Assembly: GCA_014898415.1 (NCBI GenBank)
Contig: RCTD01000013.1
Coordinates: 1-64,000 of the forward strand
Direction: 5' to 3'
Length of the DNA stretch: 64,000 nt
Origin: Stromatinia cepivora
Taxonomy: Eukaryota > Ascomycota > Leotiomycetes > Helotiales > Sclerotiniaceae
Below are positions 43,653-56,980 of the stretch, piece after piece. Numbering within the stretch: position 1 is the first letter of the stretch; the number at the start of each line of letters is the position of its first letter. A model generated the notes under the pieces. That model saw only the letters and a list, made by a program, of their open reading frames with translations, did not search any database and was not told where the DNA came from. Made by a program: the position numbers and the translations under genes.

Positions 43653-43997
43653 ATGCCGCGGAATGCACGGAGGGGAGTCGAAGTACCACAATTTTCAAGA
43701 GACAGGGTGCAAATTATACCAATTCCGGATGTCCTGAACGAAAGCTCTTCTAGGTGCAAGGTAAATGACAATGAGATGCAGAGCAAAGAGGTTCGAACTC
43801 AAGGATACATCAATTCTCAAGCACGGGCACAACTCAAATTCATGGAACATGCTAAAAGCATTAAAAGTTTTCACGAGATGAAAGGAAATTGCATGGAAGT
43901 TCATTGGTTTTATTATAGCCATCGACTACAACAAAGACTCTTGAACCTGGAGTCCTCGTCATTGACTTCATACCACCCGTGCAAACTGAGACAATAA
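43653..43997 (+). CDS. small hypothetical frame
   Basis: A 114-codon frame from ATG 43653 (MPRNARRGVEVPQF) to TAA 43997. No family, signal peptide or intron is recognised and the opposite strand is partly open too. It is retained only as a possible small gene. From 43998 to 44590 nothing is supported. Confidence 0.25.
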   Translation: MPRNARRGVEVPQFSRDRVQIIPIPDVLNESSSRCKVNDNEMQSKEVRTQGYINSQARAQLKFMEHAKSIKSFHEMKGNCMEVHWFYYSHRLQQRLLNLESSSLTSYHPCKLRQ

Positions 43998-44591
43998 CGC
44001 AAATACGCACTCATTTATTCTCGAAATTTTGAAAGTTTGATGTTGTCTATGGGTATGTGAAATTCTCCGCCATCAAGTCGTTATCGGGACGTCCCGTGGT
44101 CAATAATCCGGAAGTCTTCGGAACAGCTTAGCTTTTGCCTGTTTTCACTACCCCGTGCAGGGAGACACTTCATTGATGATTTTTAGTGATCGCTCGCCCG
44201 TAAAAGTGATAGCACATGATGGTTGACGTACTCTCCAAGTTAGAACGGTATCGCCTAGAAGGAAATCTGACCTATCCAAATCTTTTGAGAAACCTCCGAA
44301 TATTCTTAGTGGGAGAGGAGAATTTAGGAGGTGGGGAAATTTCTCCTTTGTCATCAACTTTAAAAGGTGCTTCGACAGGTCTAGAAGAGTGATGGCGGTC
44401 TCTAAGATTTGTAGCAACCGGCCGCATCTCACCGCTCGGAACTTTCACCGGCTTCGATGACTCTACCGAATATTTCTTCACTCTTTCTCCCATGACGGGT
44501 CAAACAGGCGCTGGCATTCTCCGTAGGCATCCCTGCTCTACCCATTTCTACTCCTAGACCTTGGTCCCCAATTCTCATCACCACATCCCGC

Positions 44592-45620
44592 ATGAACAAA
44601 CCCCTTAACTTACAATCACGAGTCCCAAACTACAGTGCCTTCACCTCCTACGAGCTCCATTCCTTCACCTCCGGCTGTCCTGAAGTAGCCAGTACCGTGG
44701 TCTGCCTCAATACCACCGTCGTTACTCGGGCTCTCACACTAACGGACAATACGAAACGAAAATCAAAGAAACCACGTTCTGGAGGTTCGATGACACGGGT
44801 GCTGTTCTTTATTATGATGCGCAAATTCCTAATCTCTCCCTCTGGTTTGCGAAATACGCGGTGTGGATGTGAGTAAGATAGGCATTGATATTTTTGACGA
44901 GGTGTCGAATCTTTGTCCGCAGATTCAGGCGAGATGTACCGGGGGAAATCAGGTTTATGGAAGGTAGGTAGTTTTTTATTTCTCCCTATTAAGCCTGCCG
45001 TTTTATCTTGTTTTGTTATCGTTTAATTTGTGCTGCTTGATTCGATGGACGGAAAATTTTACAGAAATGGGGAATAGTAAAGGGGGATTTGAAGAGCTGG
45101 AAAGGGAAAGAAAGGGAATAGAAGGGGAATGAAGAAACATGCTAATCTAGAATGCATCACATCTCTTCTCACCAAACCTTTCGGTTCCTTCGATGAAACA
45201 TGGGGTGATAATATTGTGTGTAGATTGGTACATGTTATCTTGACTCAGGTACGGCCTGAAGTATGTTTTTTTCTTCCTCTCCCTTCCTTCTCTCCTCCCA
45301 ACCTCCCTTTTTCCCTTTGCGCTTCTCCTTATCCACTCATATTTCCTTCTCAACCCCCTCTCTCCATTGTTTTGCCTAATCACCCACCATTCACCACCCA
45401 ACACCCACCCTCCCCTCTTCTCCTACCTTCCTTTTCCCATTTTGTCTTTCCGAATAATCCCATAGTGTTCGGCCAAGGAAGCAAAGAAACAGCACACTGT
45501 CCCAATGTAGGTCCAACGGGAGGTATGAAATGTGTAGATGTGGATTACAATGAAGTTTATCTGGCAGATGGTGTGGCGCTTTTTGGGAGGGAGGATGTTT
45601 TTAGATGTCCAGGGGAGTAA
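44592..45620 (+). pseudogene. decayed fungal protein of the WRFDDTG / WGDN-Cys type
   Basis: Pieces in different frames line up in the order expected for one fungal family. YETKIKETTFWRFDDTGAV and YYDAQIPNLSLWFAKY lie at about 44740-44860, GIDIFDEVSNLCPQIQARC at about 44880-44945, then an intron-like stretch. SFDETWGDNIVCRLVH and ILTQVRPE lie at about 45190-45260, and after a pyrimidine-rich stretch (45265-45460, perhaps an intron) HCPNVGPTGGMKCVDVDYNE to TAA 45620. At least two frame changes (about 44735 and 44865) and in-frame stops near 45070 break it. The Cys-rich second half suggests disulfides or metal binding. I recall the family as common in ascomycetes but without a firm function. 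Confidence 0.5.
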
Positions 45621-46384
45621 GGTGGGGATGGAAGTGCCGAAATGTGGAGAGAGAGAAAAAGTGGAGGGAGTGGATGCCATGGAGGAAAGCAGAGGGGGTA
45701 GAGAGTGTGAAATTTGCGGAGCAGGTAAGGGTAGGAGAGGGAGAAGAGCTGAAAGTAGACGGATATTTAAGGAGTGGAGGAGATAGATGATGAGGACACA
45801 GACGACGCGCTTATGTTGTGGATAGATCCGAGGTATAGAGAGGCAAAGAAACAGGAAAAGAAAGAAACCGTTAGTTCGAGCAACATGGACAAGATTAGGC
45901 CGGATATAATCACACGAGAAAAGAGGAGGGGAATGTATGGTGGTGGAGTTGGAGTAACAAATTTGAAATCAAGATGAGGGTTTAAAATAGAGAAGAAGAT
46001 TTGAGAAGTTTGGAATATCAAATTTTCATATCAAAATAACCAACCCCCTAGGCCAAGAGCTCAGCTTAATATTATCAAATCTCCGGGGTGCATGCGGTGA
46101 ATCCTAGTCAAGCAATGTAACATCACAAGTCCTGAACCTGCAAAAGACTCTTGGGATAAATTATCATTTCTGTGGGTATATAATTCGCTACACGAGAGCA
46201 TCTTCATCTCCATCTCCATCTCTCCAACGCTGACATACGAAATACTCTCTACTTCATCCTTTCACCCTTAACGCCTCTCTCATGCATGTAAAATATCAGT
46301 ACAATTGCCAGTTAGCCCCTATGTAAATATATCCAAGCCATTCCCCCTATTGTAATTAACGTACTATACAAGCACTCCCATGGC
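45621..46384. other. spacer downstream of GLE1
   Basis: G+A-rich to 45960, then mixed. It probably contains the 3' ends of the converging neighbours. No gene is seen. Confidence 0.4.
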
Positions 46385-48132
46385 TTAATAGGCAAGCCTC
46401 AACCCCTTGTCCCTATCCAATTTGTCGACTAAAACACTCAACGAGCCAGCAGCCACTTTTGCTGAAGGGGGAGCGCGAGCTGGGAAATCTATCAACGCAA
46501 CTCTAAGGGCAGCGACTGCTTGAACTCCATACAGTTCGATGAATCTCTGTTCCCAACCCTCAATCATGGATCGTAGGATCGTATATTGTGATGGGGAAGC
46601 TTGTTCCGTTGGGGTAGACACAATACTAGCCATAGACCTCCAATAATTCGTCGGTGGCCAGGGATTCGAGAGTTTTACTTTGGAAAAATCTCGCAAGGAA
46701 ATTGCTGCATAACCCGCCGCTAATCCAACCATCCTATTATTATGAATTTGTTCATCGACCCAACTTCCATCCTCCAGCCTTTGCCATCCTATTCGAGCTC
46801 TTCCTTCTTCTGTTTTCTCATTTCCACGAACTCCGAAGATTATAGGTATTGAAATTCGCATCTTTGCTATGAGGATATCGATTAATGAAGCACCCCTCCA
46901 TAAGAATTCCGTTCTGGCAAATATTGACACGGCGGTGACGCCAACAGGATCTGCAGTTTCTGGTCGAACCGCCGCTTCAGTTGTGAATTGGGAAACAATG
47001 GCTTTGGCGAAAAAGTTAAGGAGGTAGATGAAGAGAGACGGAAGTTGATCTCCATTGTTTCGAGCCCCTTCTATTGGATTTGGTTTCGATACCATGTAAT
47101 TGCTAGGGTCGATTCCTGGTGATTGAAGTTTGTGAAGAGATTCAGAAAGTAAATTGACGATTTTGTTGATCTGCAAGATATTAATGAACATCCATTTTAC
47201 TAATACCGAGCGCAACTTACACACTCCCTATTCGCACCTCTTTCTCCAGTCAATTGTCCAACGGTTTGTCGAATTGATCTTCGATAATCTCCTAACATCT
47301 TCTTGAATGGTAAATTTTGTTTTCCTTCCGCTACCAAGTACTGCCGTAGTTGTTTGAGATTCTTGTGAATTTCCACATAACGTTCGAGGCCAGGTAATAG
47401 ATGATCTTTGGAGGAAGCTGAGGTTTGCCTAGTAGCTGTAGGGTGTTGAGGTAGAGGAGGTGGTGGTGCCAATGATTGTTTTGTAGGCTGTTGTTGGAAG
47501 TTCGAAAATCCATTTGCTTGCTGTTGGAGTTGAGGTTGCGTTTGAGGTTGCGAAAAGGGACTGACTTGCTGAGGTTTGCTTTGTCCAGATCCATTCGTTT
47601 GTTGACTTGGCGAGCCAAATAACCCCCCACTGGTATTCCCCTGCTGTTGTTGTTGTCGAGGATTCTGGAATTGATTCTGAGGTGGACTCGAAGTCGTTTG
47701 AACAGGAACTCTAGGTGGTGCAACTGGTGGAGGGGTAGAAGGTTTTGGAGGGACGACGGGTATTCTTCTTGCTTCTTCTTCCAATTCTCTCCTCTTGATT
47801 TCTGCGAGTGCATTCTGCCTTTCCGTCTTGACGCGATTTTCCTCAATCTTTAAGCGTATCTCCTCAATTCGTAACCTTTCTTGTTCCGCCTGAATTTCGT
47901 GCTGTGCTCGAAGTTGTTGTTCTTGTAGAAGAGTGATTTGAAAGATTCGCACAGCTTCATTCCGAACCCTTTCATGTTCCAGTCGCGCAGCTTCAAGTAT
48001 CCCATGATGCAATTCTTCGGCATTTCGATTGTCGAATCTGATATCGTGCTCATAAACTGAAGGTACTGGTATGAAATTATAGTTTGCTCTCAAGGCTTCA
48101 TCTTCTTCATTACAAGATTGATTGGGAGCCAT
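46385..48132 (-). CDS. gle1: GLE1-like mRNA export factor
   Basis: Exons 48132-47221 and 47170-46385 (minus) join in phase to 565 residues. The 50-bp intron starts GTAAGT and ends TTGCAG. The start MAPNQSCNEEDE is the first ATG after a probable leader; TATATATAAA at about 48440 on the minus strand could be its TATA box. Residues about 60-145 form a long Glu/Arg/Gln coiled coil (RIEEIRLKIEENRVKTERQ). A Pro- and Gln-rich linker with a single GLFG motif follows, then the GLE1 domain with YVEIHKNLKQLRQYL, FLWRGASLIDILIAKM, GLAAGYAAISLRDF, NPWPPTNYWRSMASIV and LRVALIDFPARAPPS. GLE1 sits at the cytoplasmic face of the nuclear pore and with inositol hexakisphosphate activates the helicase Dbp5 to release mRNA. 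The length is normal for fungi. An upstream non-coding exon is possible. Confidence 0.85.
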
Positions 48133-50175
48133 TGTTCCTTTCGCAGTCGCATAAAGAGTGTCGACAACGCCGGGATTGCTAAAAGGAACGTTTTTTATGA
48201 TATTGTACAAGAAAAAAACAGAATAGTTGAAGCTGTATAAAGATTGATCTATTATAATTGTAAAAACAATATATTAAATTAATTTGGAAGTGAATTCTTG
48301 GTTCTTGATAATCACATGATGTTTGTTTCTGCCCAAGGCGGTGTGCAGCAAGTAGTTTGGGGGCTGCAGGTTGGGTGCAGCAGGAAGGAGCTCTGTTGTT
48401 AGCCGGTAGTGTCAATGCTGTGCATCGCTTGACAGGGGTTTTATATATAGGGCAAGGATTGATAATAAAAGATAAGAGAGAGGAATTGAGGGTTATGTTT
48501 CTAAATTTAAATTTAAATTTAAATGGTTGATTGTTGAATTTCTTTGATTTTTCCATGATATATACCCATATGTATGACTTTAATGAGTGAGCGAACAGGA
48601 CTGTTGAAGGTACTATACAGTCGGCAGATATTGTACAGAGTAAAAGGAGCTTTCAAGCAACATATGGGATGGGATGGGTTTAATTATTAATTAAGCCTCA
48701 GGAGTTCAATACTTTCATTTATTTTTTGATTTTGATTTTGATTTTGATTTTGATTTTGATTTTGATGTTCGCTTTTTCGGTTTTCATCAAGGACGATGAG
48801 GAAGGACCATTAAAGCTACCTGGTAATTTCCTGGAGATACTTCAAAGAGAGGAGAGAGGACAAGGGACAAGGTGTCAGACCAAAAAATAAAGACTCGCTA
48901 CTATCCGTACTAGGTAGGTAAGGTATGAAAGAAGTTCAAAGCTCTAATAAACTTTCCAAGGAGGGGTTGTCATGATTACCCGCAAAGTACCAGGTAGTAA
49001 AGTAGCATCTTATCAGGTTACTTACTCGTCTTTATTGGATATAATAATTTGAATGAAAGGAAGAGAGAATCACACAAAGACCACGAATAACACAACAGAT
49101 GGAGTACAGATATGATAAAACTTGGAATTGTTTGGGTTTTACGTGGAGTGGAGTAGAGTACAGAGATACAGAAATACTTTGATATTACCAAGGGAGGGAA
49201 TTTCCATTTCAAGATATCAGAGGAGTGATGGGTGTGCAATTTATATACTATAGTAGTAGTAGTATGAGCATTTATTAGTACGAGCATTTAATTTAGTACG
49301 AGCATTTAGTACGAGTATTTTCAAGGAACGAATGGAATTAAACACGATTCTGACTTCATCATGAGCAAATTACTTTATTGACTGGCCATTACAGTACAGC
49401 TAAGAAGAAGGGAAAAGGAGTTCAAAGGAATCAAGATATGAGGCATAGAATAATCCAAATCATCCGTGTAAACAGGAAGACTTACCTAGGTACCAGCAAC
49501 CCCCTCAAAAATCTTTCACTACATACTACCTAGGGACTTCAACTTTATAAATAATTCATTGCATCAATAATATATCATATTTACCTCCCTACCTACAAAT
49601 ACATACATCTTCATCTTCATCTTCATCTTCATCTTCATCTTCATCTTCATCTTCGTCCTCATCCTCATCCTCATCCTCATCCTCATCCTCATCCACTCAT
49701 CACGTACTCTGACACTTCCAAGGGCCCCTCGATTAAAAACTTCCTTCATTGATAAAATCTGATTACATTCAGAATGGTACGAGAGATACATGACGCTTAA
49801 TTGATAACCGCCATCATATCAATCTATCATACATTTTACTACTAGGTACTTTCACTACCTAGGTACTGATTTTAGCACCTGTCAATCAAAAAAAAAGAGC
49901 ACGAACCATCTCTCCAATCTATAATCGGGTGATTCAATCAAGGACCAAGGACCAACGACCAACAACCAACAACCAACGACCAAGGACCTAAGAACCACAA
50001 GAGCCACAAGAAGCAAAACCTGATACATTTTCCCTTCTTCCTATCCAACTCCACCTCGAAAAATCCACCCACACATTTCATTCAAACTACTACTGTACAT
50101 CTGTACTCTCCAACCGCCATCAGAAATTCAAGAAAATAATAAATTACACAATTCGTTCCCTTTCTTACTATTCTC

Positions 50176-50214
<39 letters not shown>

Positions 50215-50851
50215 CACCAATTTTCTCTCCTTTCCTTACTATTGGAATTCAAATACTCTATTGGACTATTAATTGTCAACAAAGACAATAAGTACCGTAC
50301 GTTGCTATTACAACTGCAAAAACGCCAAAACTCCAAACTCAAGCTGCATCAAGAGCTATACCAAGAAATCAGCACACTCGAAAAAAAGACAGACCTCGAG
50401 AACCACTCCTTCATCCTTTATCATCATCGGATCAGCTACGTGTAAACCTTACTACTTTCTACTCACTACGGAGAGCCCAAGTCCGCAACCTTAAATCGCC
50501 TCCCAAGCTAGCTTCCAAAGCAAAAGACACCTCCACATAAATCAAAAGCCAACTTTACAACTACAACTACAACTACATCTTCATCTACAACTACACAACT
50601 ACAACCACAACCACAACCACAACCACAATCACATTTCTCAAAAGAGAGTACAACCTCAATTCCCCTCTTTTTTTTTTTTTTTTTGCTTACAATTAATTTT
50701 GTTTTTGATAATACAATCATTTCTTCGGATTTGTTTGGTATAATCAATTCACACTTTCAGATATAATACTGTACGCAGACATTCGCACAACTCAACTCTC
50801 TTTCTCTTGAATCGTCATCGCACACTCGAAGTGTAACCAATTCCCTCCATC
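48133..50851. promoter_or_regulatory. divergent GLE1/SSD1 intergenic region with many simple repeats
   Basis: A 2.7-kb spacer between divergent genes. A TATA-like TATATATAAA (minus strand) lies at about 48440. Simple repeats are TTTGAT units at 48724-48767, CTTCAT and CCTCAT hexamers at 49603-49693, ACCAACAACCAACGACC heptamers at 49945-49990, a CT run at 50178-50210, ACAACT/ACAACC units at 50545-50632 and a run of 18 T at 50668-50685. The last three lie within the 700 bases before the SSD1 start and probably include its leader. Long open frames here are only repeat translations. Confidence 0.7.
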
Positions 50852-53800
50852 ATGGAGCAACAACAACAGGGTCAAGCACCTCAAGGTGGTGTACCTGGTC
50901 CAACTGGAAGAAGGTTACATATCGCGCATCGAAGAAGTCCTTCAGAACTTACTCCATTGATGAGTATGTTCTCTTCCCCTGGTAGTACGTTGTCTACTTT
51001 TCCTTTTGTTCTTTCCATGGCTTCCGGAATTCGGTGACGTATATTCGTTATTCTTTGCAGTATCCGGCAACCAACATCAACCTCAATAAAAAGCAATAAA
51101 TCAATGGATTATTTATTACTTTTATAACCCCTCACAAGATCATTGCAGAATAATTCTGCAACCATCTTCCAATCATCCCCCATTCAATCCATACTTATTT
51201 CGATACAATATGCTAATCATTTCTTCTTTTAACAGTGGAACAATTGGCTATTCAGCAACAAATCGAGCTTTTACAACAACAGCAACAACAGATTCAAGCT
51301 ACCCATCAACAATATGTCAACATGGGAATTATTCCTAATCAACACCTTGCTGCTCCTGGCCAAGGTTTCAATCCTTTACAACAACAGCAAATGCAAAATC
51401 AAAATGCATTTCAATTCACCAATCAATTACAACCACAACAGATGAATGTACCAATGGGAGCCCCAACACAACCTCTTTCACATCGTCGTAATCAATCGGC
51501 ACTTCCAAACATGGGCATGAGTATGGCAGGTCCACCACCCGCTCCATCTTCAGGTGCTGCTGGTCAAGGTTTTACTCAAGACTTTGGCGGAAATAGCAAT
51601 CGTGGTGAGAATCAATCTACAAGAGGTGGTCGTGGTGGAGGTCCTCCAGGTGGTGGTCATCAAAGACGCCATTCTCTTGCATTACCAGAAGCCAAAAAGG
51701 CAGCCGAAATCGCCCAACAGAAGAGAACTACTTCTGGATTTCAATTCCCCATTCCTGGTGCAGGTGGTGCTACATCAACTGGTGGTGATGGTTCCGAAAA
51801 TGTCAGCCCTGGAGAGGATAAGCCTACTCAAAGTACCGGCAATCACTTGACACCAAGCTCTGCTATGCGTGGTGGTCGTGGTACTCATGGTAGAAGTCAA
51901 AGCATGGCTGTTGGAGGTGGTCAAAATGGTAGAGGTGGATCATCTCAACGAGGTGGTGGCTCATTTCAATTCCCATCAACACAAGGATCTACAGATACCG
52001 GCGCAGGTCAAAACAATGACTTTGGAAGAAGAAACAGTGCTCAAGGTGGACACGCTCGTAACTCTTCTCGAAACTTTGATGGTAACTGGAGAAATCAAGT
52101 ACCTCAAAATGCAGCCCCTCAAGATCCACAACCACAAATGGGTAATTTCCAAGGTCAACAAAACCAAGGTGGTTTCCAACCAGGTCACCGGAATCGTGGA
52201 TCTATTAATCAATCCATGGGCAACATTGGTGGATTTCAATATCAAGGTCAACCTCAATTGGTCCAGCTCCCTCAAGGACAGATGATCATTCCTCAAGGTT
52301 TATATGGTCAACAATTGAATCCTTTACAGCTCAATCAGCTTCAAGCATTACAAGCTGCTCAAATGAATGGACAAATGGGTATGCAAAATAGTCAGCATGC
52401 GCCACAACTCAATGCTCAGCAACAACAACAACAACAGCAACAACGCAAAACCTTGTTCACTCCCTATCTTCCTCAGGCTACCCTTCCAGCTCTTCTCGGC
52501 GATGGTCAGCTCGTTTCGGGTATTTTGAGGGTTAACAAAAAGAATCGTTCTGATGCTTACGTCACTACTCACGATGGCTTACTTGATGCCGATATCTTCA
52601 TTTGCGGTAGCAAGGATCGTAACCGTGCTTTGGAAGGAGATCTTGTTGCCGTTGAGCTATTGGATGTTGATGAAGTTTGGGGACAAAAGCGCGAGAAGGA
52701 GGAAAAGAAGAAGCGCAAGGACATCACTGACACCAGAACCGGTGGATCGACCAATGGGAACAATGATCGAAATCATCACCGCGACAATTCTACAAATGGA
52801 GATGAGCAAAACCAAGAGGGTGGACTTAGAAGACGTGGAAGTTTAAGACAGCGACCAACTCAAAAGAAGAATGACGATGTTGAAGTGGAAGGTCAAAGTC
52901 TTTTACTTGTTGAGGAAGAGGAAGTCAATGATGAACAGAAACCACTTTACGCTGGTCACATTGTCGCAGTCATCGAACGTGTTGCCGGACAAATGTTTTC
53001 TGGTACTCTTGGTCTTCTTAGACCTTCCAGTCAGGCTACCAAGGAAAAGCAGGAAGCTGAACGCCAAGCTCGTGATGGAAATTCCGGTCGTCATCAAGAA
53101 CAACGTCAACAAGATAAGCCAAAGATTGTTTGGTTTAAACCTACTGACAAGCGTGTTCCATTGATCGCTATCCCTACCGAGCAAGCCCCGCGGGACTTTG
53201 TCGAGAAACATCAAGATTATGCCGACCGTATTTTCGTTGCCTGCATCAAGAGATGGCCAATTACCTCTCTTCATCCTTTCGGTACACTCGTGGAACAACT
53301 TGGAAAGATGGGTGAATTAAAGGTTGAGACTGATGCTCTCCTTCGTGATAATAACTTTGCTTCTGATGAATTTTCAGATGCTGTTACACGTAGTGTTGGT
53401 CTTGATGATTGGTCTTTGGAGAAGGAAGATGAAACTTCTATCTCCACTAGACGTGATTTCCGAGAGGAAAAGACCTTTACCATTGATCCCAATGGTGCTG
53501 ATGAGCTTGATGATGCCATTCACGTGAAGACTGAAGCCGATGGAAAGATTGAAATTGGTATTCACATTGCTGATGTTGCTCATTTCATCAAGGCAAACTC
53601 TTTGGTTGATAGAGAGGCACGCAAACGTGGAACTGCTGTCTATTTGATGAACCGATCATGTGCAATGTTGCCGCCCAAGATTGCTTCGGATATTTGCTCC
53701 TTGACTCCAGGTCAAGATCGTCTTACCGTCTCAGTAGTTTTCAAGGTCAACGCCCAAACCGGTACCGTTTTCGAGGAGGAGACTTGGATCGGAAAGAGTA

Positions 53801-55411
53801 TCATCAAAAGTGGTGGAAAGTTGACGTACAAGGATGTTGATGCTGTTCTTTCCGGTCAAACTGATGTCAAACTCGAGGGTGCTGAAGTTAAGGATATTCA
53901 AATCCTCAATGTGAGTTTTTATTGTACAGCCCCATTCGCAGCAATTACTAACTAATAAATGTAGGCTGTCGCTCAAAAGTTCCGCGAATCTCGTCTTGGT
54001 TCAGATGGAGAGACCATTGCACCATTGAGACTTGTCTATCAATTAGATGATGAGAATGTTCCAGTTGAACAAAACATCTTCGATTCTACTCCATCCCACG
54101 AATTGATCGAGGAATTGATGAACAAGGCGAACTCTTATGTCGCCCAAAAGATCTACCAAGGTCTACCAGAAAAGGCACTCCTTCGTCGACAAGGTCCACC
54201 AAATTCAAGACGTCTTCAAACCTTCGCTGATCGCATGAATAAAATTGGTTACGAAATCGACACTTCAAGCAGTGGACGTCTTCAAAACAGTCTTTTCAAG
54301 GTTGATGATACCAACATTCGCAAGGGTATGGAAACCCTTTTAGTCAAATCCATGCACCGTGCCAAGTACTTTGTCGCTGGAAAGACCCAACCACATCTTT
54401 ACCCTCATTACGCACTTAACTTACCATTATACACTCATTTCACCAATCCATCCCGTCGTTATGCAGATTTGGTTGTTCATCGTCAACTCGAAGCTGTTCT
54501 TTCTGAAGGCAAGATTGAGTACAACGAAGATATCGAGACTCTCGTTAAGACAACTGAATCCTGTAACACAAAGAAGGATTCAGCTCAAAATGCTCAGGAA
54601 CAGAGTGTTCATATTGAGTCATGTAGGATTATGGATAGAAAACGTGAAGAGGCTGGTGGTGAACTCATCAGTGAAGGTATTGTCGTTTGCGTCTACGAAT
54701 CTGCTTTCGATGTTCTTATTCCAGAGTTTGGTTTTGAAAAGAGAGTTCATTGCGATCAACTTCCTCTCAAGAAAGCCGAATTCCGAAAGAATGAGAGAGT
54801 TCTTGAATTGTATTGGGAGAAGGGTGTACCATCATCTGCATATGTTCCAGAAGATGAACGTCCAAAGGCTGGTGCATCTCAAAGAGCTACAAATGCCGCC
54901 GCCGCCGCCAAGCAAGCCGCTGTTGCTGAGAGAGCCAAGAAGGAGCATGAAGAAGCTCAACGAAAGGCCATGGAGACTGGTACCATCTCAACTGATGACG
55001 TTGATGCCTTATTCGATGATGACGATGATGCTTCCGATATTGCTGGTAGTGTTGCCGGTGTTTCTCTTGCGGAACGTCCAACTCAAAGTGTTCCACCATC
55101 ACCAACCAAGAACTCAATCTCAGCTGCAACCAACCTTCACCGAACTCGTTCCGATTCAAAGGTACCAACTGGTGAACCTGTTGAAGCTAAGCTTAGTGCT
55201 AAGGAGAAGTACTTGAAGTATTTCACCCTTCGTGAAGAAGACGGTGAATACATTCAAGATGTTAAGGAAATGACAAGAGTTCCAGTTATCTTAAAGACTG
55301 ATCTTACCAAGAGTCCACCGTATGTTTAACTTTTATTTAATTTCTGCTTGGCACCAACTAATAAATTATAGATGTCTCACGATAAGATCTCTCAACCCTT
55401 ACGCACTCTGA
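50852..55411 (+). CDS. ssd1: SSD1-like RNA-binding translational regulator
   Basis: Exons 50852-50963, 51236-53910, 53965-55319 and 55372-55411 join in phase to 1393 residues. The introns are 272, 54 and 52 bp, with TGCTAAT and ACTAAC branch sites. The last exon restores the conserved end CLTIRSLNPYAL. Residues 1-420 are disordered and Gln/Gly-rich. A cold-shock-like region follows (KTLFTPYLPQATLPALLGDG at about 440). The RNB domain starts about 775 with FTIDPNGADELDDAI and HIADVAHFI. In active RNase II enzymes the Asp cluster is DxxxxxDxDD; here Glu stands at the second Asp, as expected for the catalytically dead Ssd1 branch. HxRxxS motifs (HRRSPS 26-31, HRRNQS, HQRRHS, HGRSQS, HARNSS) are sites for the NDR kinase Cbk1/COT1. 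Ssd1 binds mRNAs for wall proteins and controls their translation and wall integrity. Confidence 0.95.
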
Positions 55412-56980
55412 ATGTTATTCTAGCAAGTCATCTTACCCAAGGTTTTTGAGCCTTCGGTCTAATGTTGAAATTCCTTGACGCTACCAAAATAATTACATGC
55501 CGGGGCTTTGAAGTATTGCAGGGGAAACACATTGTTTCGTGTTCTTTTCGCCGAAAATCTCGACCAAGGATCTATCCCCTACGAAGTTTTTTTCACTGTC
55601 AGATTGTCATATTGAAGAATAAGGAAGTTGGACTGGGTTCGGAAGGTGGATGAATGAATGAAGGATTAATTATTGAGGAGGATCAAATGGGTACGGGTCT
55701 ACTTGAATGCAGTGAAAAAGTGAATGTGAATGGAAACGAAAAACGAACAAAGGAAAGGAAATAGGGTGAAGAAAGAAAGTCGTAATTTTTCTATTCGGAA
55801 GATGATATATCGGATGAGAATGGGATTAAGGCTCGAATATATTTCCTTTGCTCTTTAGCGTTTCTGTATCAAATGCATTTATGGTTCAATGAGGAGAAAG
55901 GAAATTACAAATATCTTGTCTCTAGGGGTTGGTTTGTGTGTTGTACACAAATCACCTTGTGTAATACTATGGTGATGATGCCAAGCAGCGTGACTTCCAT
56001 GCTGTACTCGTACCTCCCCCTTGATCCGCAACATGGATCCTTGATTTCGATATCCTAACTTGATTACGAGAATTTCCAATTTCGCATTAAGCACAATCGA
56101 TCTATTCTTTAACGGATTAGAAATCATCCGCAACGCCGCCCTCGGATTCAACATGGGTTGTGATGTTGGGATAATCTGTGAGGTATGAACACGGACGAAC
56201 ACCCACACTACACACACAGCATTACCATACCTATCAATCTTGAATCCATCTAGCTCATCCCTTCTCAGTTTTCATCAATGCTAATGCAAAGAATTCTTTG
56301 AATCCTCGGCGCAAAACAACATTCTCTGACGATTAAGATCAGGGATCATGATGCTTCTTCACAGACTCGAAACGAACCTGATACATCTCAGCCTCAGTAT
56401 TTATCCACAACCGAGCGGATGGATATTCTTCCATCATTCCTGGAAAATAAATTACGGAATATTTGGAATATTGTGAGGGATATAAAGTCTCACGATTGGT
56501 CGGTCAAAACATTCTTCATGAGGAACGGGTGAAGGGGGGTCGATATGTGGCGGAAGACATGACTTTTGGACTTTGATATTCTCTCTGCCAAGAATACGCC
56601 TTAGGATTTGTTGCAACAAGCTCACGGGTGAGTAACAGATTGGTGATCCGAAGCTTATCATTGTCTTGGTATACTTGGGTGTTTGTTATGGGATGTTATA
56701 CATAATAGATGAAGTTCGTCGTCTTCTTTCTTGGAGGGTTTGAATAGCATCACTTTCTTTATGAACGAATTACTTTTAATTTCTTAAGCGCTGGTTTGCT
56801 TTTATTCGAACATTCATTCATTAATTGTATTTTATTCTCTTCCATGCGATCATAAATTATTATTCTTATTTAATTTTACACAGTTGTAATAGTTCAGGCT
56901 GGTCTTGTGTACATCATCCATTTCTATTCTATCCAATTCAATCTCTAAACGAACCCCAAAACCGAGAATACTCAAACAAA
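55412..56980. other. spacer between SSD1 and the ferritin-like gene
   Basis: It holds the SSD1 3' untranslated region and the promoter side of the next gene. Only short frames without recognisable domains are present. The A+T-rich segment 56760-56880 precedes the start. Confidence 0.5.

Noticed and set aside
43785..43800. tRNA gene (GGTTCGAACTC resembles a B box)
   Set aside because: No matching A box, acceptor stem or cloverleaf could be drawn around it.
49564..49791. Lys-Met repeat protein on the minus strand
   Set aside because: It is a translation of hexanucleotide microsatellites with no other support.
51554..55216. Long alternative frames inside SSD1
   Set aside because: They overlap the conserved SSD1 frame and reflect its Gln/Gly codon composition.
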